Positions 8,468-17,312 of a stretch of DNA of 64,000 nucleotides are shown here, piece by piece (positions within the stretch are counted from its first letter, which is position 1; each line of letters begins with the position of its first letter). Where the stretch lies: positions 412,687-476,686 of the forward strand of contig NZ_LMEF01000023.1 of assembly GCF_001427905.1 (NCBI RefSeq), written 5' to 3'. A model generated the notes under the pieces. It had not been told where the DNA came from. It made no database searches and saw only the letters and a list, made by a program, of their open reading frames with translations. A program made the translations under genes and the position numbers. Source of the stretch: Flavobacterium sp. Root420 (GTDB lineage: Bacteria; Bacteroidota; Bacteroidia; Flavobacteriales; Flavobacteriaceae).

Positions 8468-9097
8468 ATGAATTTGATAGAAAATTTAAAATGGCGCTAC
8501 GCCACAAAAGCTTACAATAACATTAAAGTAACAGAAGAGAAGATCGATCAGATCTTAGAGGCTATAAATCTTTCAGCATCTTCTTGTGGTCTGCAATCTT
8601 ACCGTGTTTTTGTTGTAAGCAACCCGGAAATCCAAAAGAAATTAGGTGCTGATTCGTATAATGGACAGATTAACTCTTGCTCTCATTTGTTGGTTTTCGC
8701 TGCATTCACTGACATGTCTTCGACTTACATTGACGATTATATGGCAATGACAGAAAAGCAAAGAGATCTTGACGCTGGTGCCTTATCAGGATTTCGAAAT
8801 GGATTGCATTCATATTTCAGCGCTATTAACGCAGAGCAAAAAGCACTTTGGGCTGCCAAACAGGCTTATATTGCACTAGGAACTGCACTTATTGCTGCAG
8901 CAGAATTGAAAGTGGATGCCACTCCTATCGAAGGATTTAATGCTTCTATTATCGATGAGGTTTTGGGTTTGAAAGAGAAAGGGCTGCATTCTGCAGTTAT
9001 CCTCGCTTTAGGATATCGTGATTCGGAAAAAGACTATATGGCAGCTACGAAAAAAGTTCGTTTACCTATAGATGAAATGATAACGAAAGTTTACTAA
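8468..9097 (+). CDS. Nitroreductase-family NAD(P)H oxidoreductase (NfsB-like)
   Basis: 209 residues from the ATG at 8468. A flavin-binding nitroreductase fold is indicated by KWRYATKAYNN at the start, SASSCGLQSYRVFVV near residue 35, ALWAAKQAYIALG near 125 and GYRDSEKD near the C-terminus. Such enzymes use FMN and NAD(P)H to reduce nitro compounds, quinones or free flavin. It is divergent from mesX-mesD. MesX chemistry is thought to need reduced flavin and oxygen, so this enzyme could supply it; that is inference. Transcription runs toward repeat B1. Confidence 0.88.
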   Translation: MNLIENLKWRYATKAYNNIKVTEEKIDQILEAINLSASSCGLQSYRVFVVSNPEIQKKLGADSYNGQINSCSHLLVFAAFTDMSSTYIDDYMAMTEKQRDLDAGALSGFRNGLHSYFSAINAEQKALWAAKQAYIALGTALIAAAELKVDATPIEGFNASIIDEVLGLKEKGLHSAVILALGYRDSEKDYMAATKKVRLPIDEMITKVY

Positions 9098-9171
9098 TAG
9101 CTACTAAATTTATTATCGAGAAATTTATCAAATGCTATTACAACTTAATAAATTTACAAAATTCATACGTT

Positions 9172-9347
9172 TTAACATTTAACCTTAACAAGACATACAA
9201 ACTGCTTCTTAATAAAAAAGTAAAATAATTATCTTACAAATCAACTTGAAAATAAACCAATTTCTTTAAATCCTGTATAAAATGTTCATGAAATTGTGTC
9301 GTCGAGGTCACAACGACAAAAGCTTCAGAGAAATCTGGAGCTTTTTT
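9172..9347 (+). repeat. Class B repeat copy B1 with terminator
   Basis: The class B body (AACATTTAAC start, CCAATTTCTTTAAATC core) ends with GTCGTCGAGGTCAC at 9311. It is followed by its own terminator: a 12-bp stem AAAAGCTTCAGA/TCTGGAGCTTTT with one T-G pair, a GAAA loop, and a T-run to 9347. It sits between convergent genes. On the reverse strand the body reads as a peptide ending in FxxDLKKLxYFQ, like the other class B copies. Confidence 0.8.
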
Positions 9348-9557
9348 GTTTATTTTAAATTTATAAAATAGCACCTGATTGAGATGCGGGTGGTACGTCT
9401 GAGACATTCGCACAGCATTTCGACTGAACTCTTCGAAGAACAGGGAGGTGTATTTTCTAAAAACCATGTAAAACATTTCCATAAAAAAGCCCACAAAATA
9501 TGCACCTTGCAGGCTTTTAAAATTTCAGAAGAATCTTGACGATTCGTAATTTGAAGT

Positions 9558-10814
9558 TTAATTCAATGAGTCCATTATAGGAACTAACTCAGTATCCTTT
9601 AATTGGAAAATTTCTTCGCCTTTTAGATTGATTAAATAATCTTTTCCGTCTTTTTGCGCGATTAAACAGCCATCATTTTTCAGATAACCAATTTCCTTGT
9701 ATTTTGGCGCTAAGATGATTTCGCCTTTTTTGTCTATTAATCCAACAATTTCATCATTGTATTTACCCATAGAAGAAAATCCTCTCTTGTTATAATAGGC
9801 TACGCCGTTTTTAAAAGGCCAGACATTTCCAGTAAATTTGAAATCGATGATAGTTTTGTTAGTAGGATCTACAAATCCCCAATAGCCATTTTTTAAAACA
9901 GCAATTAATCCTTCTGTGCATTCATGAGCGCCATCATAAATAAGGGGAATTATAAATTCTCCATTTTGATTGATTAAGCCGAATTTTTTGTCTTTTTCAA
10001 CAACTGCCAAACCTTCACTGAAATCTTCTACTTCGTAATATTCAGTTGGCAGAATTTCTTTTAAATCACTGTTTAGGTAGCCTTTTTTCTTGTTTTTTTC
10101 CGTTTCATAAAACCCTTTGTAGTAATAAATGTTGGTGAAAGTAGGATCAACTACAAATTTTCCGCTTTGATCAATAATTCCGTATAATTTATCTACAATT
10201 GCAATGGCATAATTATTATGGAAACTATATGCGCCGTCAAATTTTGGTGCTATAATTTCTTTTTGCTGTCTGTCTAAAAATCCAGATTTACCGTCTTTCT
10301 CAAAAACGATCTTGTTTTCGCTGTAGCCAATTTCCTGAATGGCATCGCCTATACCAAATGTACTGTATTTAAAATCAATAATTACTTTTCCATTTTTATC
10401 GATTAACCCAGTCTTTTCATTTTTAGAAGCAATAAATGTTCCGTCGTTCAATAATGTTATTGAATCGTAAATAATAGGAATAACCACTTTATTTTTAAGA
10501 TTTATCCAGCCATATTTTTCGTTTAATTGTACTCTGACTAAATCATTCTTCATATGATCAACATAGTCATATTTAAAAGGGACAATTACTTTGTTATTTT
10601 TGTCAATAACGCCGTATTTTCCGTTTAATTGAGCAGGAAAGTAGCCGTTTTCATCTTGACCAAAAGAGTCGTAAATTGCTGGAATTACGATTTGGCCTTT
10701 ATAGTTTACTTTGCCAAACTTGCCTTCTCGTTCAAATTCGTAGTAGTTTGGAATTTTATATTGTTGCGAAAACATTGTAAACGTTGTCAACAGTAAGAGT
10801 ATTTGTTTTTTCAT
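9558..10814 (-). CDS. WG-repeat secreted protein
   Basis: 418 residues with an N-terminal signal sequence (MKKQILLLLTTFTMFSQ). The rest is about eleven tandem WG (KWG) repeats of 25-40 residues, each carrying a variant of GxxGxIDxxGKxIIPxxYD. WG repeats form a repeated beta fold thought to mediate binding at the cell surface or periplasm; no catalytic residue is visible. It stands alone between repeat B1 and the IS30 remnant. Confidence 0.88.
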   Translation of the reverse strand: MKKQILLLLTTFTMFSQQYKIPNYYEFEREGKFGKVNYKGQIVIPAIYDSFGQDENGYFPAQLNGKYGVIDKNNKVIVPFKYDYVDHMKNDLVRVQLNEKYGWINLKNKVVIPIIYDSITLLNDGTFIASKNEKTGLIDKNGKVIIDFKYSTFGIGDAIQEIGYSENKIVFEKDGKSGFLDRQQKEIIAPKFDGAYSFHNNYAIAIVDKLYGIIDQSGKFVVDPTFTNIYYYKGFYETEKNKKKGYLNSDLKEILPTEYYEVEDFSEGLAVVEKDKKFGLINQNGEFIIPLIYDGAHECTEGLIAVLKNGYWGFVDPTNKTIIDFKFTGNVWPFKNGVAYYNKRGFSSMGKYNDEIVGLIDKKGEIILAPKYKEIGYLKNDGCLIAQKDGKDYLINLKGEEIFQLKDTELVPIMDSLN

Positions 10815-11079
10815 TTAAAGTTTTTTTTGGAATTGGGTAAAAGTTATTGTTTTATCTGAATAAAAATCAAAAGCTTAGTTTTAAGGCTAAAAATCATTTC
10901 AAAAATAACATAAAAATTTAGGTTTTAAAAATGAAAGAATCGTATTCTAAAATTAAGATGCACATGCGATAATACTATTACATTACTAATTTCATCATTT
11001 AGTAAATGATAAAAATTTCATAGTCTCGAACGACTCGATTTTTAATAATTGTACCTTAAAAAAGAAAGATTCAATAACT

Positions 11080-11427
11080 GTGAGAAAGGCGTTTGAAAAG
11101 GAGTTTAGAAAGCTTCCTGACAACTTAAAACTGTCTTTGACCTATGACAACGGAACAGAGATGGCGCAACACAAAACCTTTACTAAAAACTCCAAAGTAA
11201 AAGTCTATTTTGCCCATCCCTATAGTCCGTGGGAAAGACCAACAAATGAGAATACAAAAGGATTAATTAGAGACTATTTCCCCAAAGGAACTGACTTTAA
11301 TTTAATATCAAAAAAGCAACTCAAAGAAGTGCAAAATCAGCTTAATGAAAAACCTAGAAAAACCCTAGAATATGAATCACCACTAAATACAATTAGCCGA
11401 TTATATATGAACCAAAATTTTATTTAA
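11080..11427 (+). pseudogene. IS30-family transposase, C-terminal fragment
   Basis: 115 residues covering the end of the DDE domain: the second Asp in TYDNGTEMAQH, then HPYSPWERPTNEN containing the catalytic Glu, and the typical IRDYFPKGTDF. The N-terminal helix-turn-helix region and first Asp are missing. The GTG start is arbitrary, since the frame stays open further upstream without matching the family. No terminal inverted repeats were found. It is a dead remnant beside the xylanase gene. Confidence 0.85.
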
Positions 11428-11446
11428 TAATTAGCTAAATTCAAAT

Positions 11447-11460
11447 CCCAAGTTATTGGG
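11447..11460 (-). terminator. Weak hairpin after the xylanase gene
   Basis: In the xylanase sense CCCAA-TAAC-TTGGG forms a 5-bp stem followed by ATTTGAATTT, 20 bases past the stop. It is a weak terminator candidate at best. Confidence 0.3.
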
Positions 11461-11480
11461 GTTATGCATTTTTCTAGAAT

Positions 11481-13241
11481 TTATTTTACGATAACTTTTT
11501 TAGTAACACGTTTTGCATTCTCTTTTTCGATTACAATAAAATAGATCGCTGGAGAGAGATTACTACAATCCACTGCCAAAGTACAATTACCTATTGCAAA
11601 TTTTTGAGAAGCTATGTCTTTAACCGCAGCCCCACTAGAATCAACTAATCGAACAGTTATATTTTGTTCTTTTTCATTATAAAACTCTAAATTCGTATTG
11701 CCATCAATAGTTGGGTTAGGAAATACGATTATTTCGGTTTCGTCCGATTCAATTTGCGTTACAAATTCTTTTGATGTTGCCATACGATTGGTAGCAGCTG
11801 CAAATGCAATATAACCATTACAATGCATCATCTGGCTGCTTCCGCCACCACCACAAGCGTTGTTTGAATAAAATGCTGTATTAACCGTTTGATTTTCGGC
11901 TTGTAAAACCGCACTATCCACTTGCAAATAATCTACTTCTACATCTCTATTTGCGATATCATTTACAACTTCTAGACGTACAGCACCTGTAGTTGTTGAC
12001 GACGTGCTATAATTTGCAAAAGCCGTAGTGAGGTTGTATGTAGCAATTACATTTCCGTTGATTCGCAATTGTAATTGAGCACCAGTAGCAGTACCACGAG
12101 CTCTAGTTACAAAATTACGAGTTACCACAGTAGTACCACAACCACCAAATGGAGCGGGTGCAGGACAACAAGAAAGCGATGGGCGACCGCCTAAATAAGA
12201 TTTTAACCATGTCATTGCTGGGCGATCTACAAAATTTCCATAAAGTAATCCAGAATCAGTTCCGCCAGCACCAGAGACACCATTACCATTGATCCAAGTA
12301 TTTCCTTGAATATAACCCCACAATGTAATACCGGCTACTCTTGGATGTTCCCAGGCTACTGGAATTAGACTAGCGTAAACATCTCTTTGTTTGGTCTCGT
12401 TAGGATTAGCGGGTTGGTCAAACTCAGTAATATGAATTGGAACACCAGTTTTTGTCCAGATTTCATCGATACATGCTTTAAAATTTGCAGCAGTTAAATT
12501 TTCAATACCATGTGCCTGTAAACCTACACCATCAATCAGATTTTTTGTTCCATTTGTAAGGTTTGGAGCATTTTTTACAGCATTTACCATCGCAATATAA
12601 GGTGCACGACAGTTGTTCCAGTTCATTTCTACATTGTATTCATTAATCAATAACGTAGTATTTGGAAAATTTTTTCTAGCCAATTGAAAACACCAAATTA
12701 CCCAACCATATTGATTATTGATATCACCTGCATTGGCTGGTTCTGCTCGATAACCTGCAGTAAGAGCTGCCTTATAATTAGCTGTCATTGGGGTATTTAC
12801 TGGCTCATTTAATACATCAATCATTTTTAGACCGCCCAAAGGGTTGTAATGATCAGCTGTGGCTTTTATGAAGGCTTGTACCGAAGCTTGTATCGTTGCT
12901 ATACTAGCACTTGCAACCCAACCTGGTGTTTGATTACCCCAAACTAAAGTATGAAACTTGAATAGTCCGCCACTGTTTTTAGCTTGATTGTAAGACACAT
13001 CCGAACCAGACCAATTGTAAACTCCTTTTGTACCTTCAATCGAGCCCCATTTTGAAGCATTTTCACTAGTAGTCTGATTCCAAAATGTATTGTAATTACT
13101 TGGAACACTGTTTTGAATAATATTTCCAAAATATTTTCCTTTACATTTTCCCAATTGAGCTTGCGCATTATTGCCCAATACTATAACTACTATTACTAAC
13201 AATACCCACTGAATTCTAATTGAAATTCTATTATTTTTCAT
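11481..13241 (-). CDS. Secreted GH10 endo-1,4-beta-xylanase with xylan-binding module and T9SS tail
   Basis: 586 residues. After a signal peptide (to about residue 29) comes a GH10 barrel with acid/base E146 (DVLNEP) and nucleophile E273 (ITEFDQ). A Ca-dependent xylan-binding module of CBM36/60 type follows, about 375-490, with RARG, ND, RDVEVDYLQV, CGGG and HCNGYI. A type IX secretion sorting domain closes the protein, beginning IVFPNP near 505 and ending KKVIVK. The product is therefore exported through T9SS and cuts xylan main chains outside the cell. The catalytic barrel is short for GH10. It works logically with the GH51/GH43 pair 15 kb away, although the two are separated by the PUL. 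Confidence 0.93.
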   Translation of the reverse strand: MKNNRISIRIQWVLLVIVVIVLGNNAQAQLGKCKGKYFGNIIQNSVPSNYNTFWNQTTSENASKWGSIEGTKGVYNWSGSDVSYNQAKNSGGLFKFHTLVWGNQTPGWVASASIATIQASVQAFIKATADHYNPLGGLKMIDVLNEPVNTPMTANYKAALTAGYRAEPANAGDINNQYGWVIWCFQLARKNFPNTTLLINEYNVEMNWNNCRAPYIAMVNAVKNAPNLTNGTKNLIDGVGLQAHGIENLTAANFKACIDEIWTKTGVPIHITEFDQPANPNETKQRDVYASLIPVAWEHPRVAGITLWGYIQGNTWINGNGVSGAGGTDSGLLYGNFVDRPAMTWLKSYLGGRPSLSCCPAPAPFGGCGTTVVTRNFVTRARGTATGAQLQLRINGNVIATYNLTTAFANYSTSSTTTGAVRLEVVNDIANRDVEVDYLQVDSAVLQAENQTVNTAFYSNNACGGGGSSQMMHCNGYIAFAAATNRMATSKEFVTQIESDETEIIVFPNPTIDGNTNLEFYNEKEQNITVRLVDSSGAAVKDIASQKFAIGNCTLAVDCSNLSPAIYFIVIEKENAKRVTKKVIVK

Positions 13242-13801
13242 AATTATGTCTTTTTATGTTTTTTATTAATATTATATGTAATCTTTATTTCTTAAAAGTT
13301 TTGCATTAATCCTAAATCGTAAGGAATTTTGATATAACTACCAAAATTTCCATTTACCACACCTTGTATAAGGACTTCACTTACGAAATATTAATTATTA
13401 AATGGATTTTAAGAAATCATCTTTAATCTACAAAATGTATATGCTTCCTTGTTCTTTTTTACAGTATCACATTATGAATATTGATATAAACGAATTAATA
13501 AATTTAATCCTACTTAATATATTCCAAAAGTAATTGGAAATTAAAGTTCACACCTATCGTAATGTTACAAATGCTTTACACTACGTAACATTCCTTACCA
13601 AATTGAGAAATAAGAATATCTTTTAATGAAAGCCCATTAAAAAAAATGAGGTTTGAGAATATCTCGATCTTGAAAAGTAGTTTAATTTTTATTGCGTTAT
13701 AAGAAAGTTTAAGAATCTAGCAAGTCAAGTTTTTTGTCGTACTAAGGTTCAAAACTTTATATTGCCTTAAAAATAAAATAATTCTTGCTTCGATCTTCTA
13801 G
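13242..13801. other. Upstream spacer of the xylanase gene
   Basis: About 560 AT-rich bases before repeat A2. This holds the xylanase promoter region. I see no ORF, hairpin or repeat of note. Confidence 0.4.
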
Positions 13802-13958
13802 AGGACATCCAAACCAAATTTCTCGTGACATTGAAAGACAGGCATTACTAATAGTAAGCCAATCTCTTCAAATCGTCCATAAATTTTACAGAAATTTGTC
13901 CCGTCGAGGTCACTTAAGCCAAATGGTGTCAATTGAAGACAATTGACGCCATTTTTTT
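13802..13958 (+). repeat. Class A repeat copy A2 with terminator
   Basis: Body 13802-13913, lacking the first 15 or so bases of the class A consensus (it starts at AGGACATCC). Internal hairpin TTACTA-A-TAGTAA. It ends CCCGTCGAGGTCAC, followed by the stem AATGGTGTCAATTG / CAATTGACGCCATT with an AAGA loop (13922-13953) and a T-run. It sits between two minus-strand genes. Confidence 0.85.
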
Positions 13959-14089
13959 ATTTAAAAAACTATAATAAATATATTAGCTAATTTTGTTTTC
14001 GTTTACTTTTTTTATTACCTCTAATGCATGATATAAGCTTTTTTCAAAAAAGCTTTTATAACATACTTTTCTAATAAGAGAGTTCCTTG

Positions 14090-16963
14090 TTATATACTCA
14101 TCAAGTAACTAACTAAATTTTCCTTTGTATCCAATCCAATTTTTTTTCTTAAACGGTGACGTGCAACTTCTACGCCTCCACTCGAAATATTCATGATTTC
14201 TATAATTTCTTTAGTAGACATATTCATTAGTAAATAGGTAGACAGGTCCAATTCCCGGGGTGAAATTGTAGGGTGTTTTTCTTTTAATCTTTTCAAAAAA
14301 TCAAAATGGACATTCTTAATGTGTTTTTCTAAATCTTTCCAGCTCTTATCTGAATTTACCTCTTTTACAATACTTTTATTTAATTTAATAAATTGGATTT
14401 TGGTTTCATCATCAAATGATTCGGCATTAAAATCTTTTAGTTTGTTGATGATTCCATTTAGAATTTTGTTTTTCTTTACCACTTGTAGGGAATTGCTAAC
14501 CAGCTCTTTGTCTTTTGCTAAAATCTTGGTTTTAAGCTTGTCATTTTTTAATTTTTCAATTTCTTTTTCCAGTTCATATTGTTCTTGTCTGATTTTTGAT
14601 TCTTTTTCCAGATAAAGTTTTCTTTGCACCACAGTTTCATAATATTTATTTTTCCGGATTTTCATTTTTACCCTGTTACGTATAAAAAATATTGATGTAA
14701 CAGCAAGTAAAATATAAACTAAATAAGCTAAAAAATGTCTGTACCATGGAGGCGAAATTGTAAAATTCAATATAGTTTGCGCCGATTGTTTACCAAAATT
14801 AGTCCGGGCTTTTAATTTCATTATATAATTACCCTCCCTTAGATTGGTATATTCTTTATTAGTATTAGTCGACCAAGCGCTCCATTTAGTATCGAAACCT
14901 TCCAGTTGATATGAAAATTCAAGATTTTCAAGATTTTCATAAGAAGGGGATGAAAATGTAAACCTAACGTGATTTGAGGCATAGGGTATTACATATTTTT
15001 CAGCTATTTTTTTCTTGTTTCCAAAGATTAGCGTATCACCTGAAAAGGCAAAACTTCGTATAAAAACGGTAGGTTTAGTTTGGGTATCGTTAACTAATTG
15101 GGAATTATAATGCGCTAATCCGTCTTTTAATCCTATAAATATGTTACGCGAATTAATGGTATTTACAGAAATAAAATTACTAACTAAATTCCTGGTTAAG
15201 TTGGAAAATGGAGTAACAATATTTCTATAACTGCCATTGTGGTTTTTCATTAATTCACCTAATGATTCATTGTATGTATACCAGAGATTTCCAATGGCAT
15301 CTTCTGTTAAAGAGCTAATTTTAGGAATGTTTTTAAATACCTGACTCATTTTTTTATCTTCATAAAACAGGTCCTGCTCTTTTGAATACCTGTAAAAATG
15401 ATTGTTTGTTTGAAAATAAATGCTGTTATTTATTTTCTGAATCGTGCCTATCCCTTTTTCATTAGCCGTTAAATCATGTCTCGTTTTTATGAATTTAAAT
15501 TTTGTAAAATCATCTGATACTATCATCTGATATAAGGACTCGTCTGTTTGTAACCATAAATAATCGCTGTCTAGTTCGAAAGATATTGATGATTTATTAA
15601 AACCCTCAATTTGATTTTTAAATTTTAAACCACCAGGTGTCTTTTCAAATACAGCAAACCCCTTATAATTCGACCCGATAACAAAATTTGGCCGGCCAGG
15701 GATCGTTTGAAATCTGAAATAACCATTTTCGTCAAGCACTTTTATAACCTTTCCTCCCTTAATTACTAATGCTGCTATGTTGCTGGCGCAGATCAGTTCG
15801 TTATTAATAACCTGTACATTCCATGCCTGGGCAGCTGTGCCGTTAACCAGGGTAAAAACATCTTCTTTAAATGTGTCATTCCATGAATGATAAAATACGC
15901 CCTGATTTGTAGCAACATACAAATAGCCACCATATATTACCGAGGCATATACAGTGCTTATATCATAACTGAATCCGAAATATGTAAAAGGGGAGCTTTC
16001 ATTGATAAAGGCGATTCCATTATCAAGGCCAAGCCAGAGATTATTTTTACTGTCAAGGAAAGAAGTAAGTACCGTATTGTTTTGCAGTCCTTTTTTTCGA
16101 TTAATATGCTGGATTATTCTCCCCTTTAAATCACATATAATAATCCCGTTTAAAACTGAATTGAGTACAATAAATTTATCTTTTATGGCAACTCCGCCAA
16201 GCGAACTATTCTTTTTGATAAAACCATTCGCTTCAGTATCCCATGGTATTATTTTTTCATTATCATAAAGAAAAAGTCCCTTATTTAAGGTAGCAACGAG
16301 CAGTTTGTTATCAGGCATAGGAAAGATACCCCAGATTTCTGTATTATTAAAAATGTCCGTGTTTTTTAGCTGAAATAATTTCCCGCTTTTGTATTCTAGT
16401 ACTCCCTTTGTAACATCCTGAAAATACAAATGGTTGTCGACCTGGAATGAAAATTGGAATCTGGCGGGCGCTTCCAGTATTTTGAGTTTGTTGTTTTTAA
16501 AGATATAGGCCCTTGTAACTGACTGAAAAAGGACTTCTCCTTTATGTATGTGTATCTTCCAAATAATTTCACTTAAATTGATATTTTTTTTCTTTATCAT
16601 TTTAGATAACGAAAAATACTCCAGCTTTCCTTTAGAATTAGGCTTAAAATAGCCAAATTCACCATAACCACCCACAAAAATTTTACCGGATTCATCAATT
16701 TTCAAAGATTTAAGGGCTGTATCTGTCGTATTTGGCAAAGCATAACTGCTCCAGGAAGCCCCATCAAACTGAAAAAGACCATTATTATTAGCAAAATACA
16801 AATTGCCGTTTTTGTCCTGGTCAATATTCCAATTCTGCGTACCGCCCATATAATCGGATCTTTTATAATTTCGAATATCGGGAAGTCCAATGTTTTTGAC
16901 TTGACCAAAAAAAGGCATTACAAATAATAGAAAGAAAAGTATGCTAAATTTTATCTGATTCAT
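14090..16963 (-). CDS. Membrane-bound propeller / Y_Y_Y / LuxR-type regulator
   Basis: 957 residues: a signal peptide, then two-component-regulator-type beta-propeller repeats to about residue 640 (blades such as DKNGNLYFANNNGLFQFDG and DSKNNLWLGLDNGIAF). A Y_Y_Y domain lies at about 650-710, one membrane helix near 722-740, a coiled coil at about 750-850 and a C-terminal LuxR-type helix-turn-helix (SPRELDLSTYLLMNMSTKEIIEIM). It lacks a kinase domain, so it probably senses a glycan fragment in the periplasm and acts directly on DNA from the membrane. It is divergent from susC across 349 bases, making it the likely PUL activator. Confidence 0.88.
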   Translation of the reverse strand: MNQIKFSILFFLLFVMPFFGQVKNIGLPDIRNYKRSDYMGGTQNWNIDQDKNGNLYFANNNGLFQFDGASWSSYALPNTTDTALKSLKIDESGKIFVGGYGEFGYFKPNSKGKLEYFSLSKMIKKKNINLSEIIWKIHIHKGEVLFQSVTRAYIFKNNKLKILEAPARFQFSFQVDNHLYFQDVTKGVLEYKSGKLFQLKNTDIFNNTEIWGIFPMPDNKLLVATLNKGLFLYDNEKIIPWDTEANGFIKKNSSLGGVAIKDKFIVLNSVLNGIIICDLKGRIIQHINRKKGLQNNTVLTSFLDSKNNLWLGLDNGIAFINESSPFTYFGFSYDISTVYASVIYGGYLYVATNQGVFYHSWNDTFKEDVFTLVNGTAAQAWNVQVINNELICASNIAALVIKGGKVIKVLDENGYFRFQTIPGRPNFVIGSNYKGFAVFEKTPGGLKFKNQIEGFNKSSISFELDSDYLWLQTDESLYQMIVSDDFTKFKFIKTRHDLTANEKGIGTIQKINNSIYFQTNNHFYRYSKEQDLFYEDKKMSQVFKNIPKISSLTEDAIGNLWYTYNESLGELMKNHNGSYRNIVTPFSNLTRNLVSNFISVNTINSRNIFIGLKDGLAHYNSQLVNDTQTKPTVFIRSFAFSGDTLIFGNKKKIAEKYVIPYASNHVRFTFSSPSYENLENLEFSYQLEGFDTKWSAWSTNTNKEYTNLREGNYIMKLKARTNFGKQSAQTILNFTISPPWYRHFLAYLVYILLAVTSIFFIRNRVKMKIRKNKYYETVVQRKLYLEKESKIRQEQYELEKEIEKLKNDKLKTKILAKDKELVSNSLQVVKKNKILNGIINKLKDFNAESFDDETKIQFIKLNKSIVKEVNSDKSWKDLEKHIKNVHFDFLKRLKEKHPTISPRELDLSTYLLMNMSTKEIIEIMNISSGGVEVARHRLRKKIGLDTKENLVSYLMSI

Positions 16964-17312
16964 AATTATCTATTTTTAGTGTAGCCGCCAATTCACTATA
17001 AAAAATGATTGAACATTTTAACCCTAACTTGTAATACTTGCTATTACCAGCTTATCAAAAGGCTAAATTATCTTTTTTTTTAGCAATGTAATTTTATTTT
17101 GTTTTAAAACATTTTGACTTGTAATACAACTAAATTACAAATATCTATAAATCAGCGTATTAAAATAAAAATGCTAAGATTTTGTTTTGGTCTTATTGTA
17201 ATGTAAAATTGAATTTGATAAGGTTTTGTTTGGGCATAATAATTCCTAAGAGCAAATAAATAGTCCTAATATCGCATCAATTACTAATTATTTAACCAAA
17301 ACTTTAGAAATA
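16964..17312. promoter_or_regulatory. Divergent control region of regulator and PUL
   Basis: 349 bases between the regulator and susC starts. This should hold both promoters and the regulator's binding site. Several TTTTG stretches occur, but none gives an exact TAnnTTTG with a good -33 partner, so no site is assigned. Confidence 0.4.
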
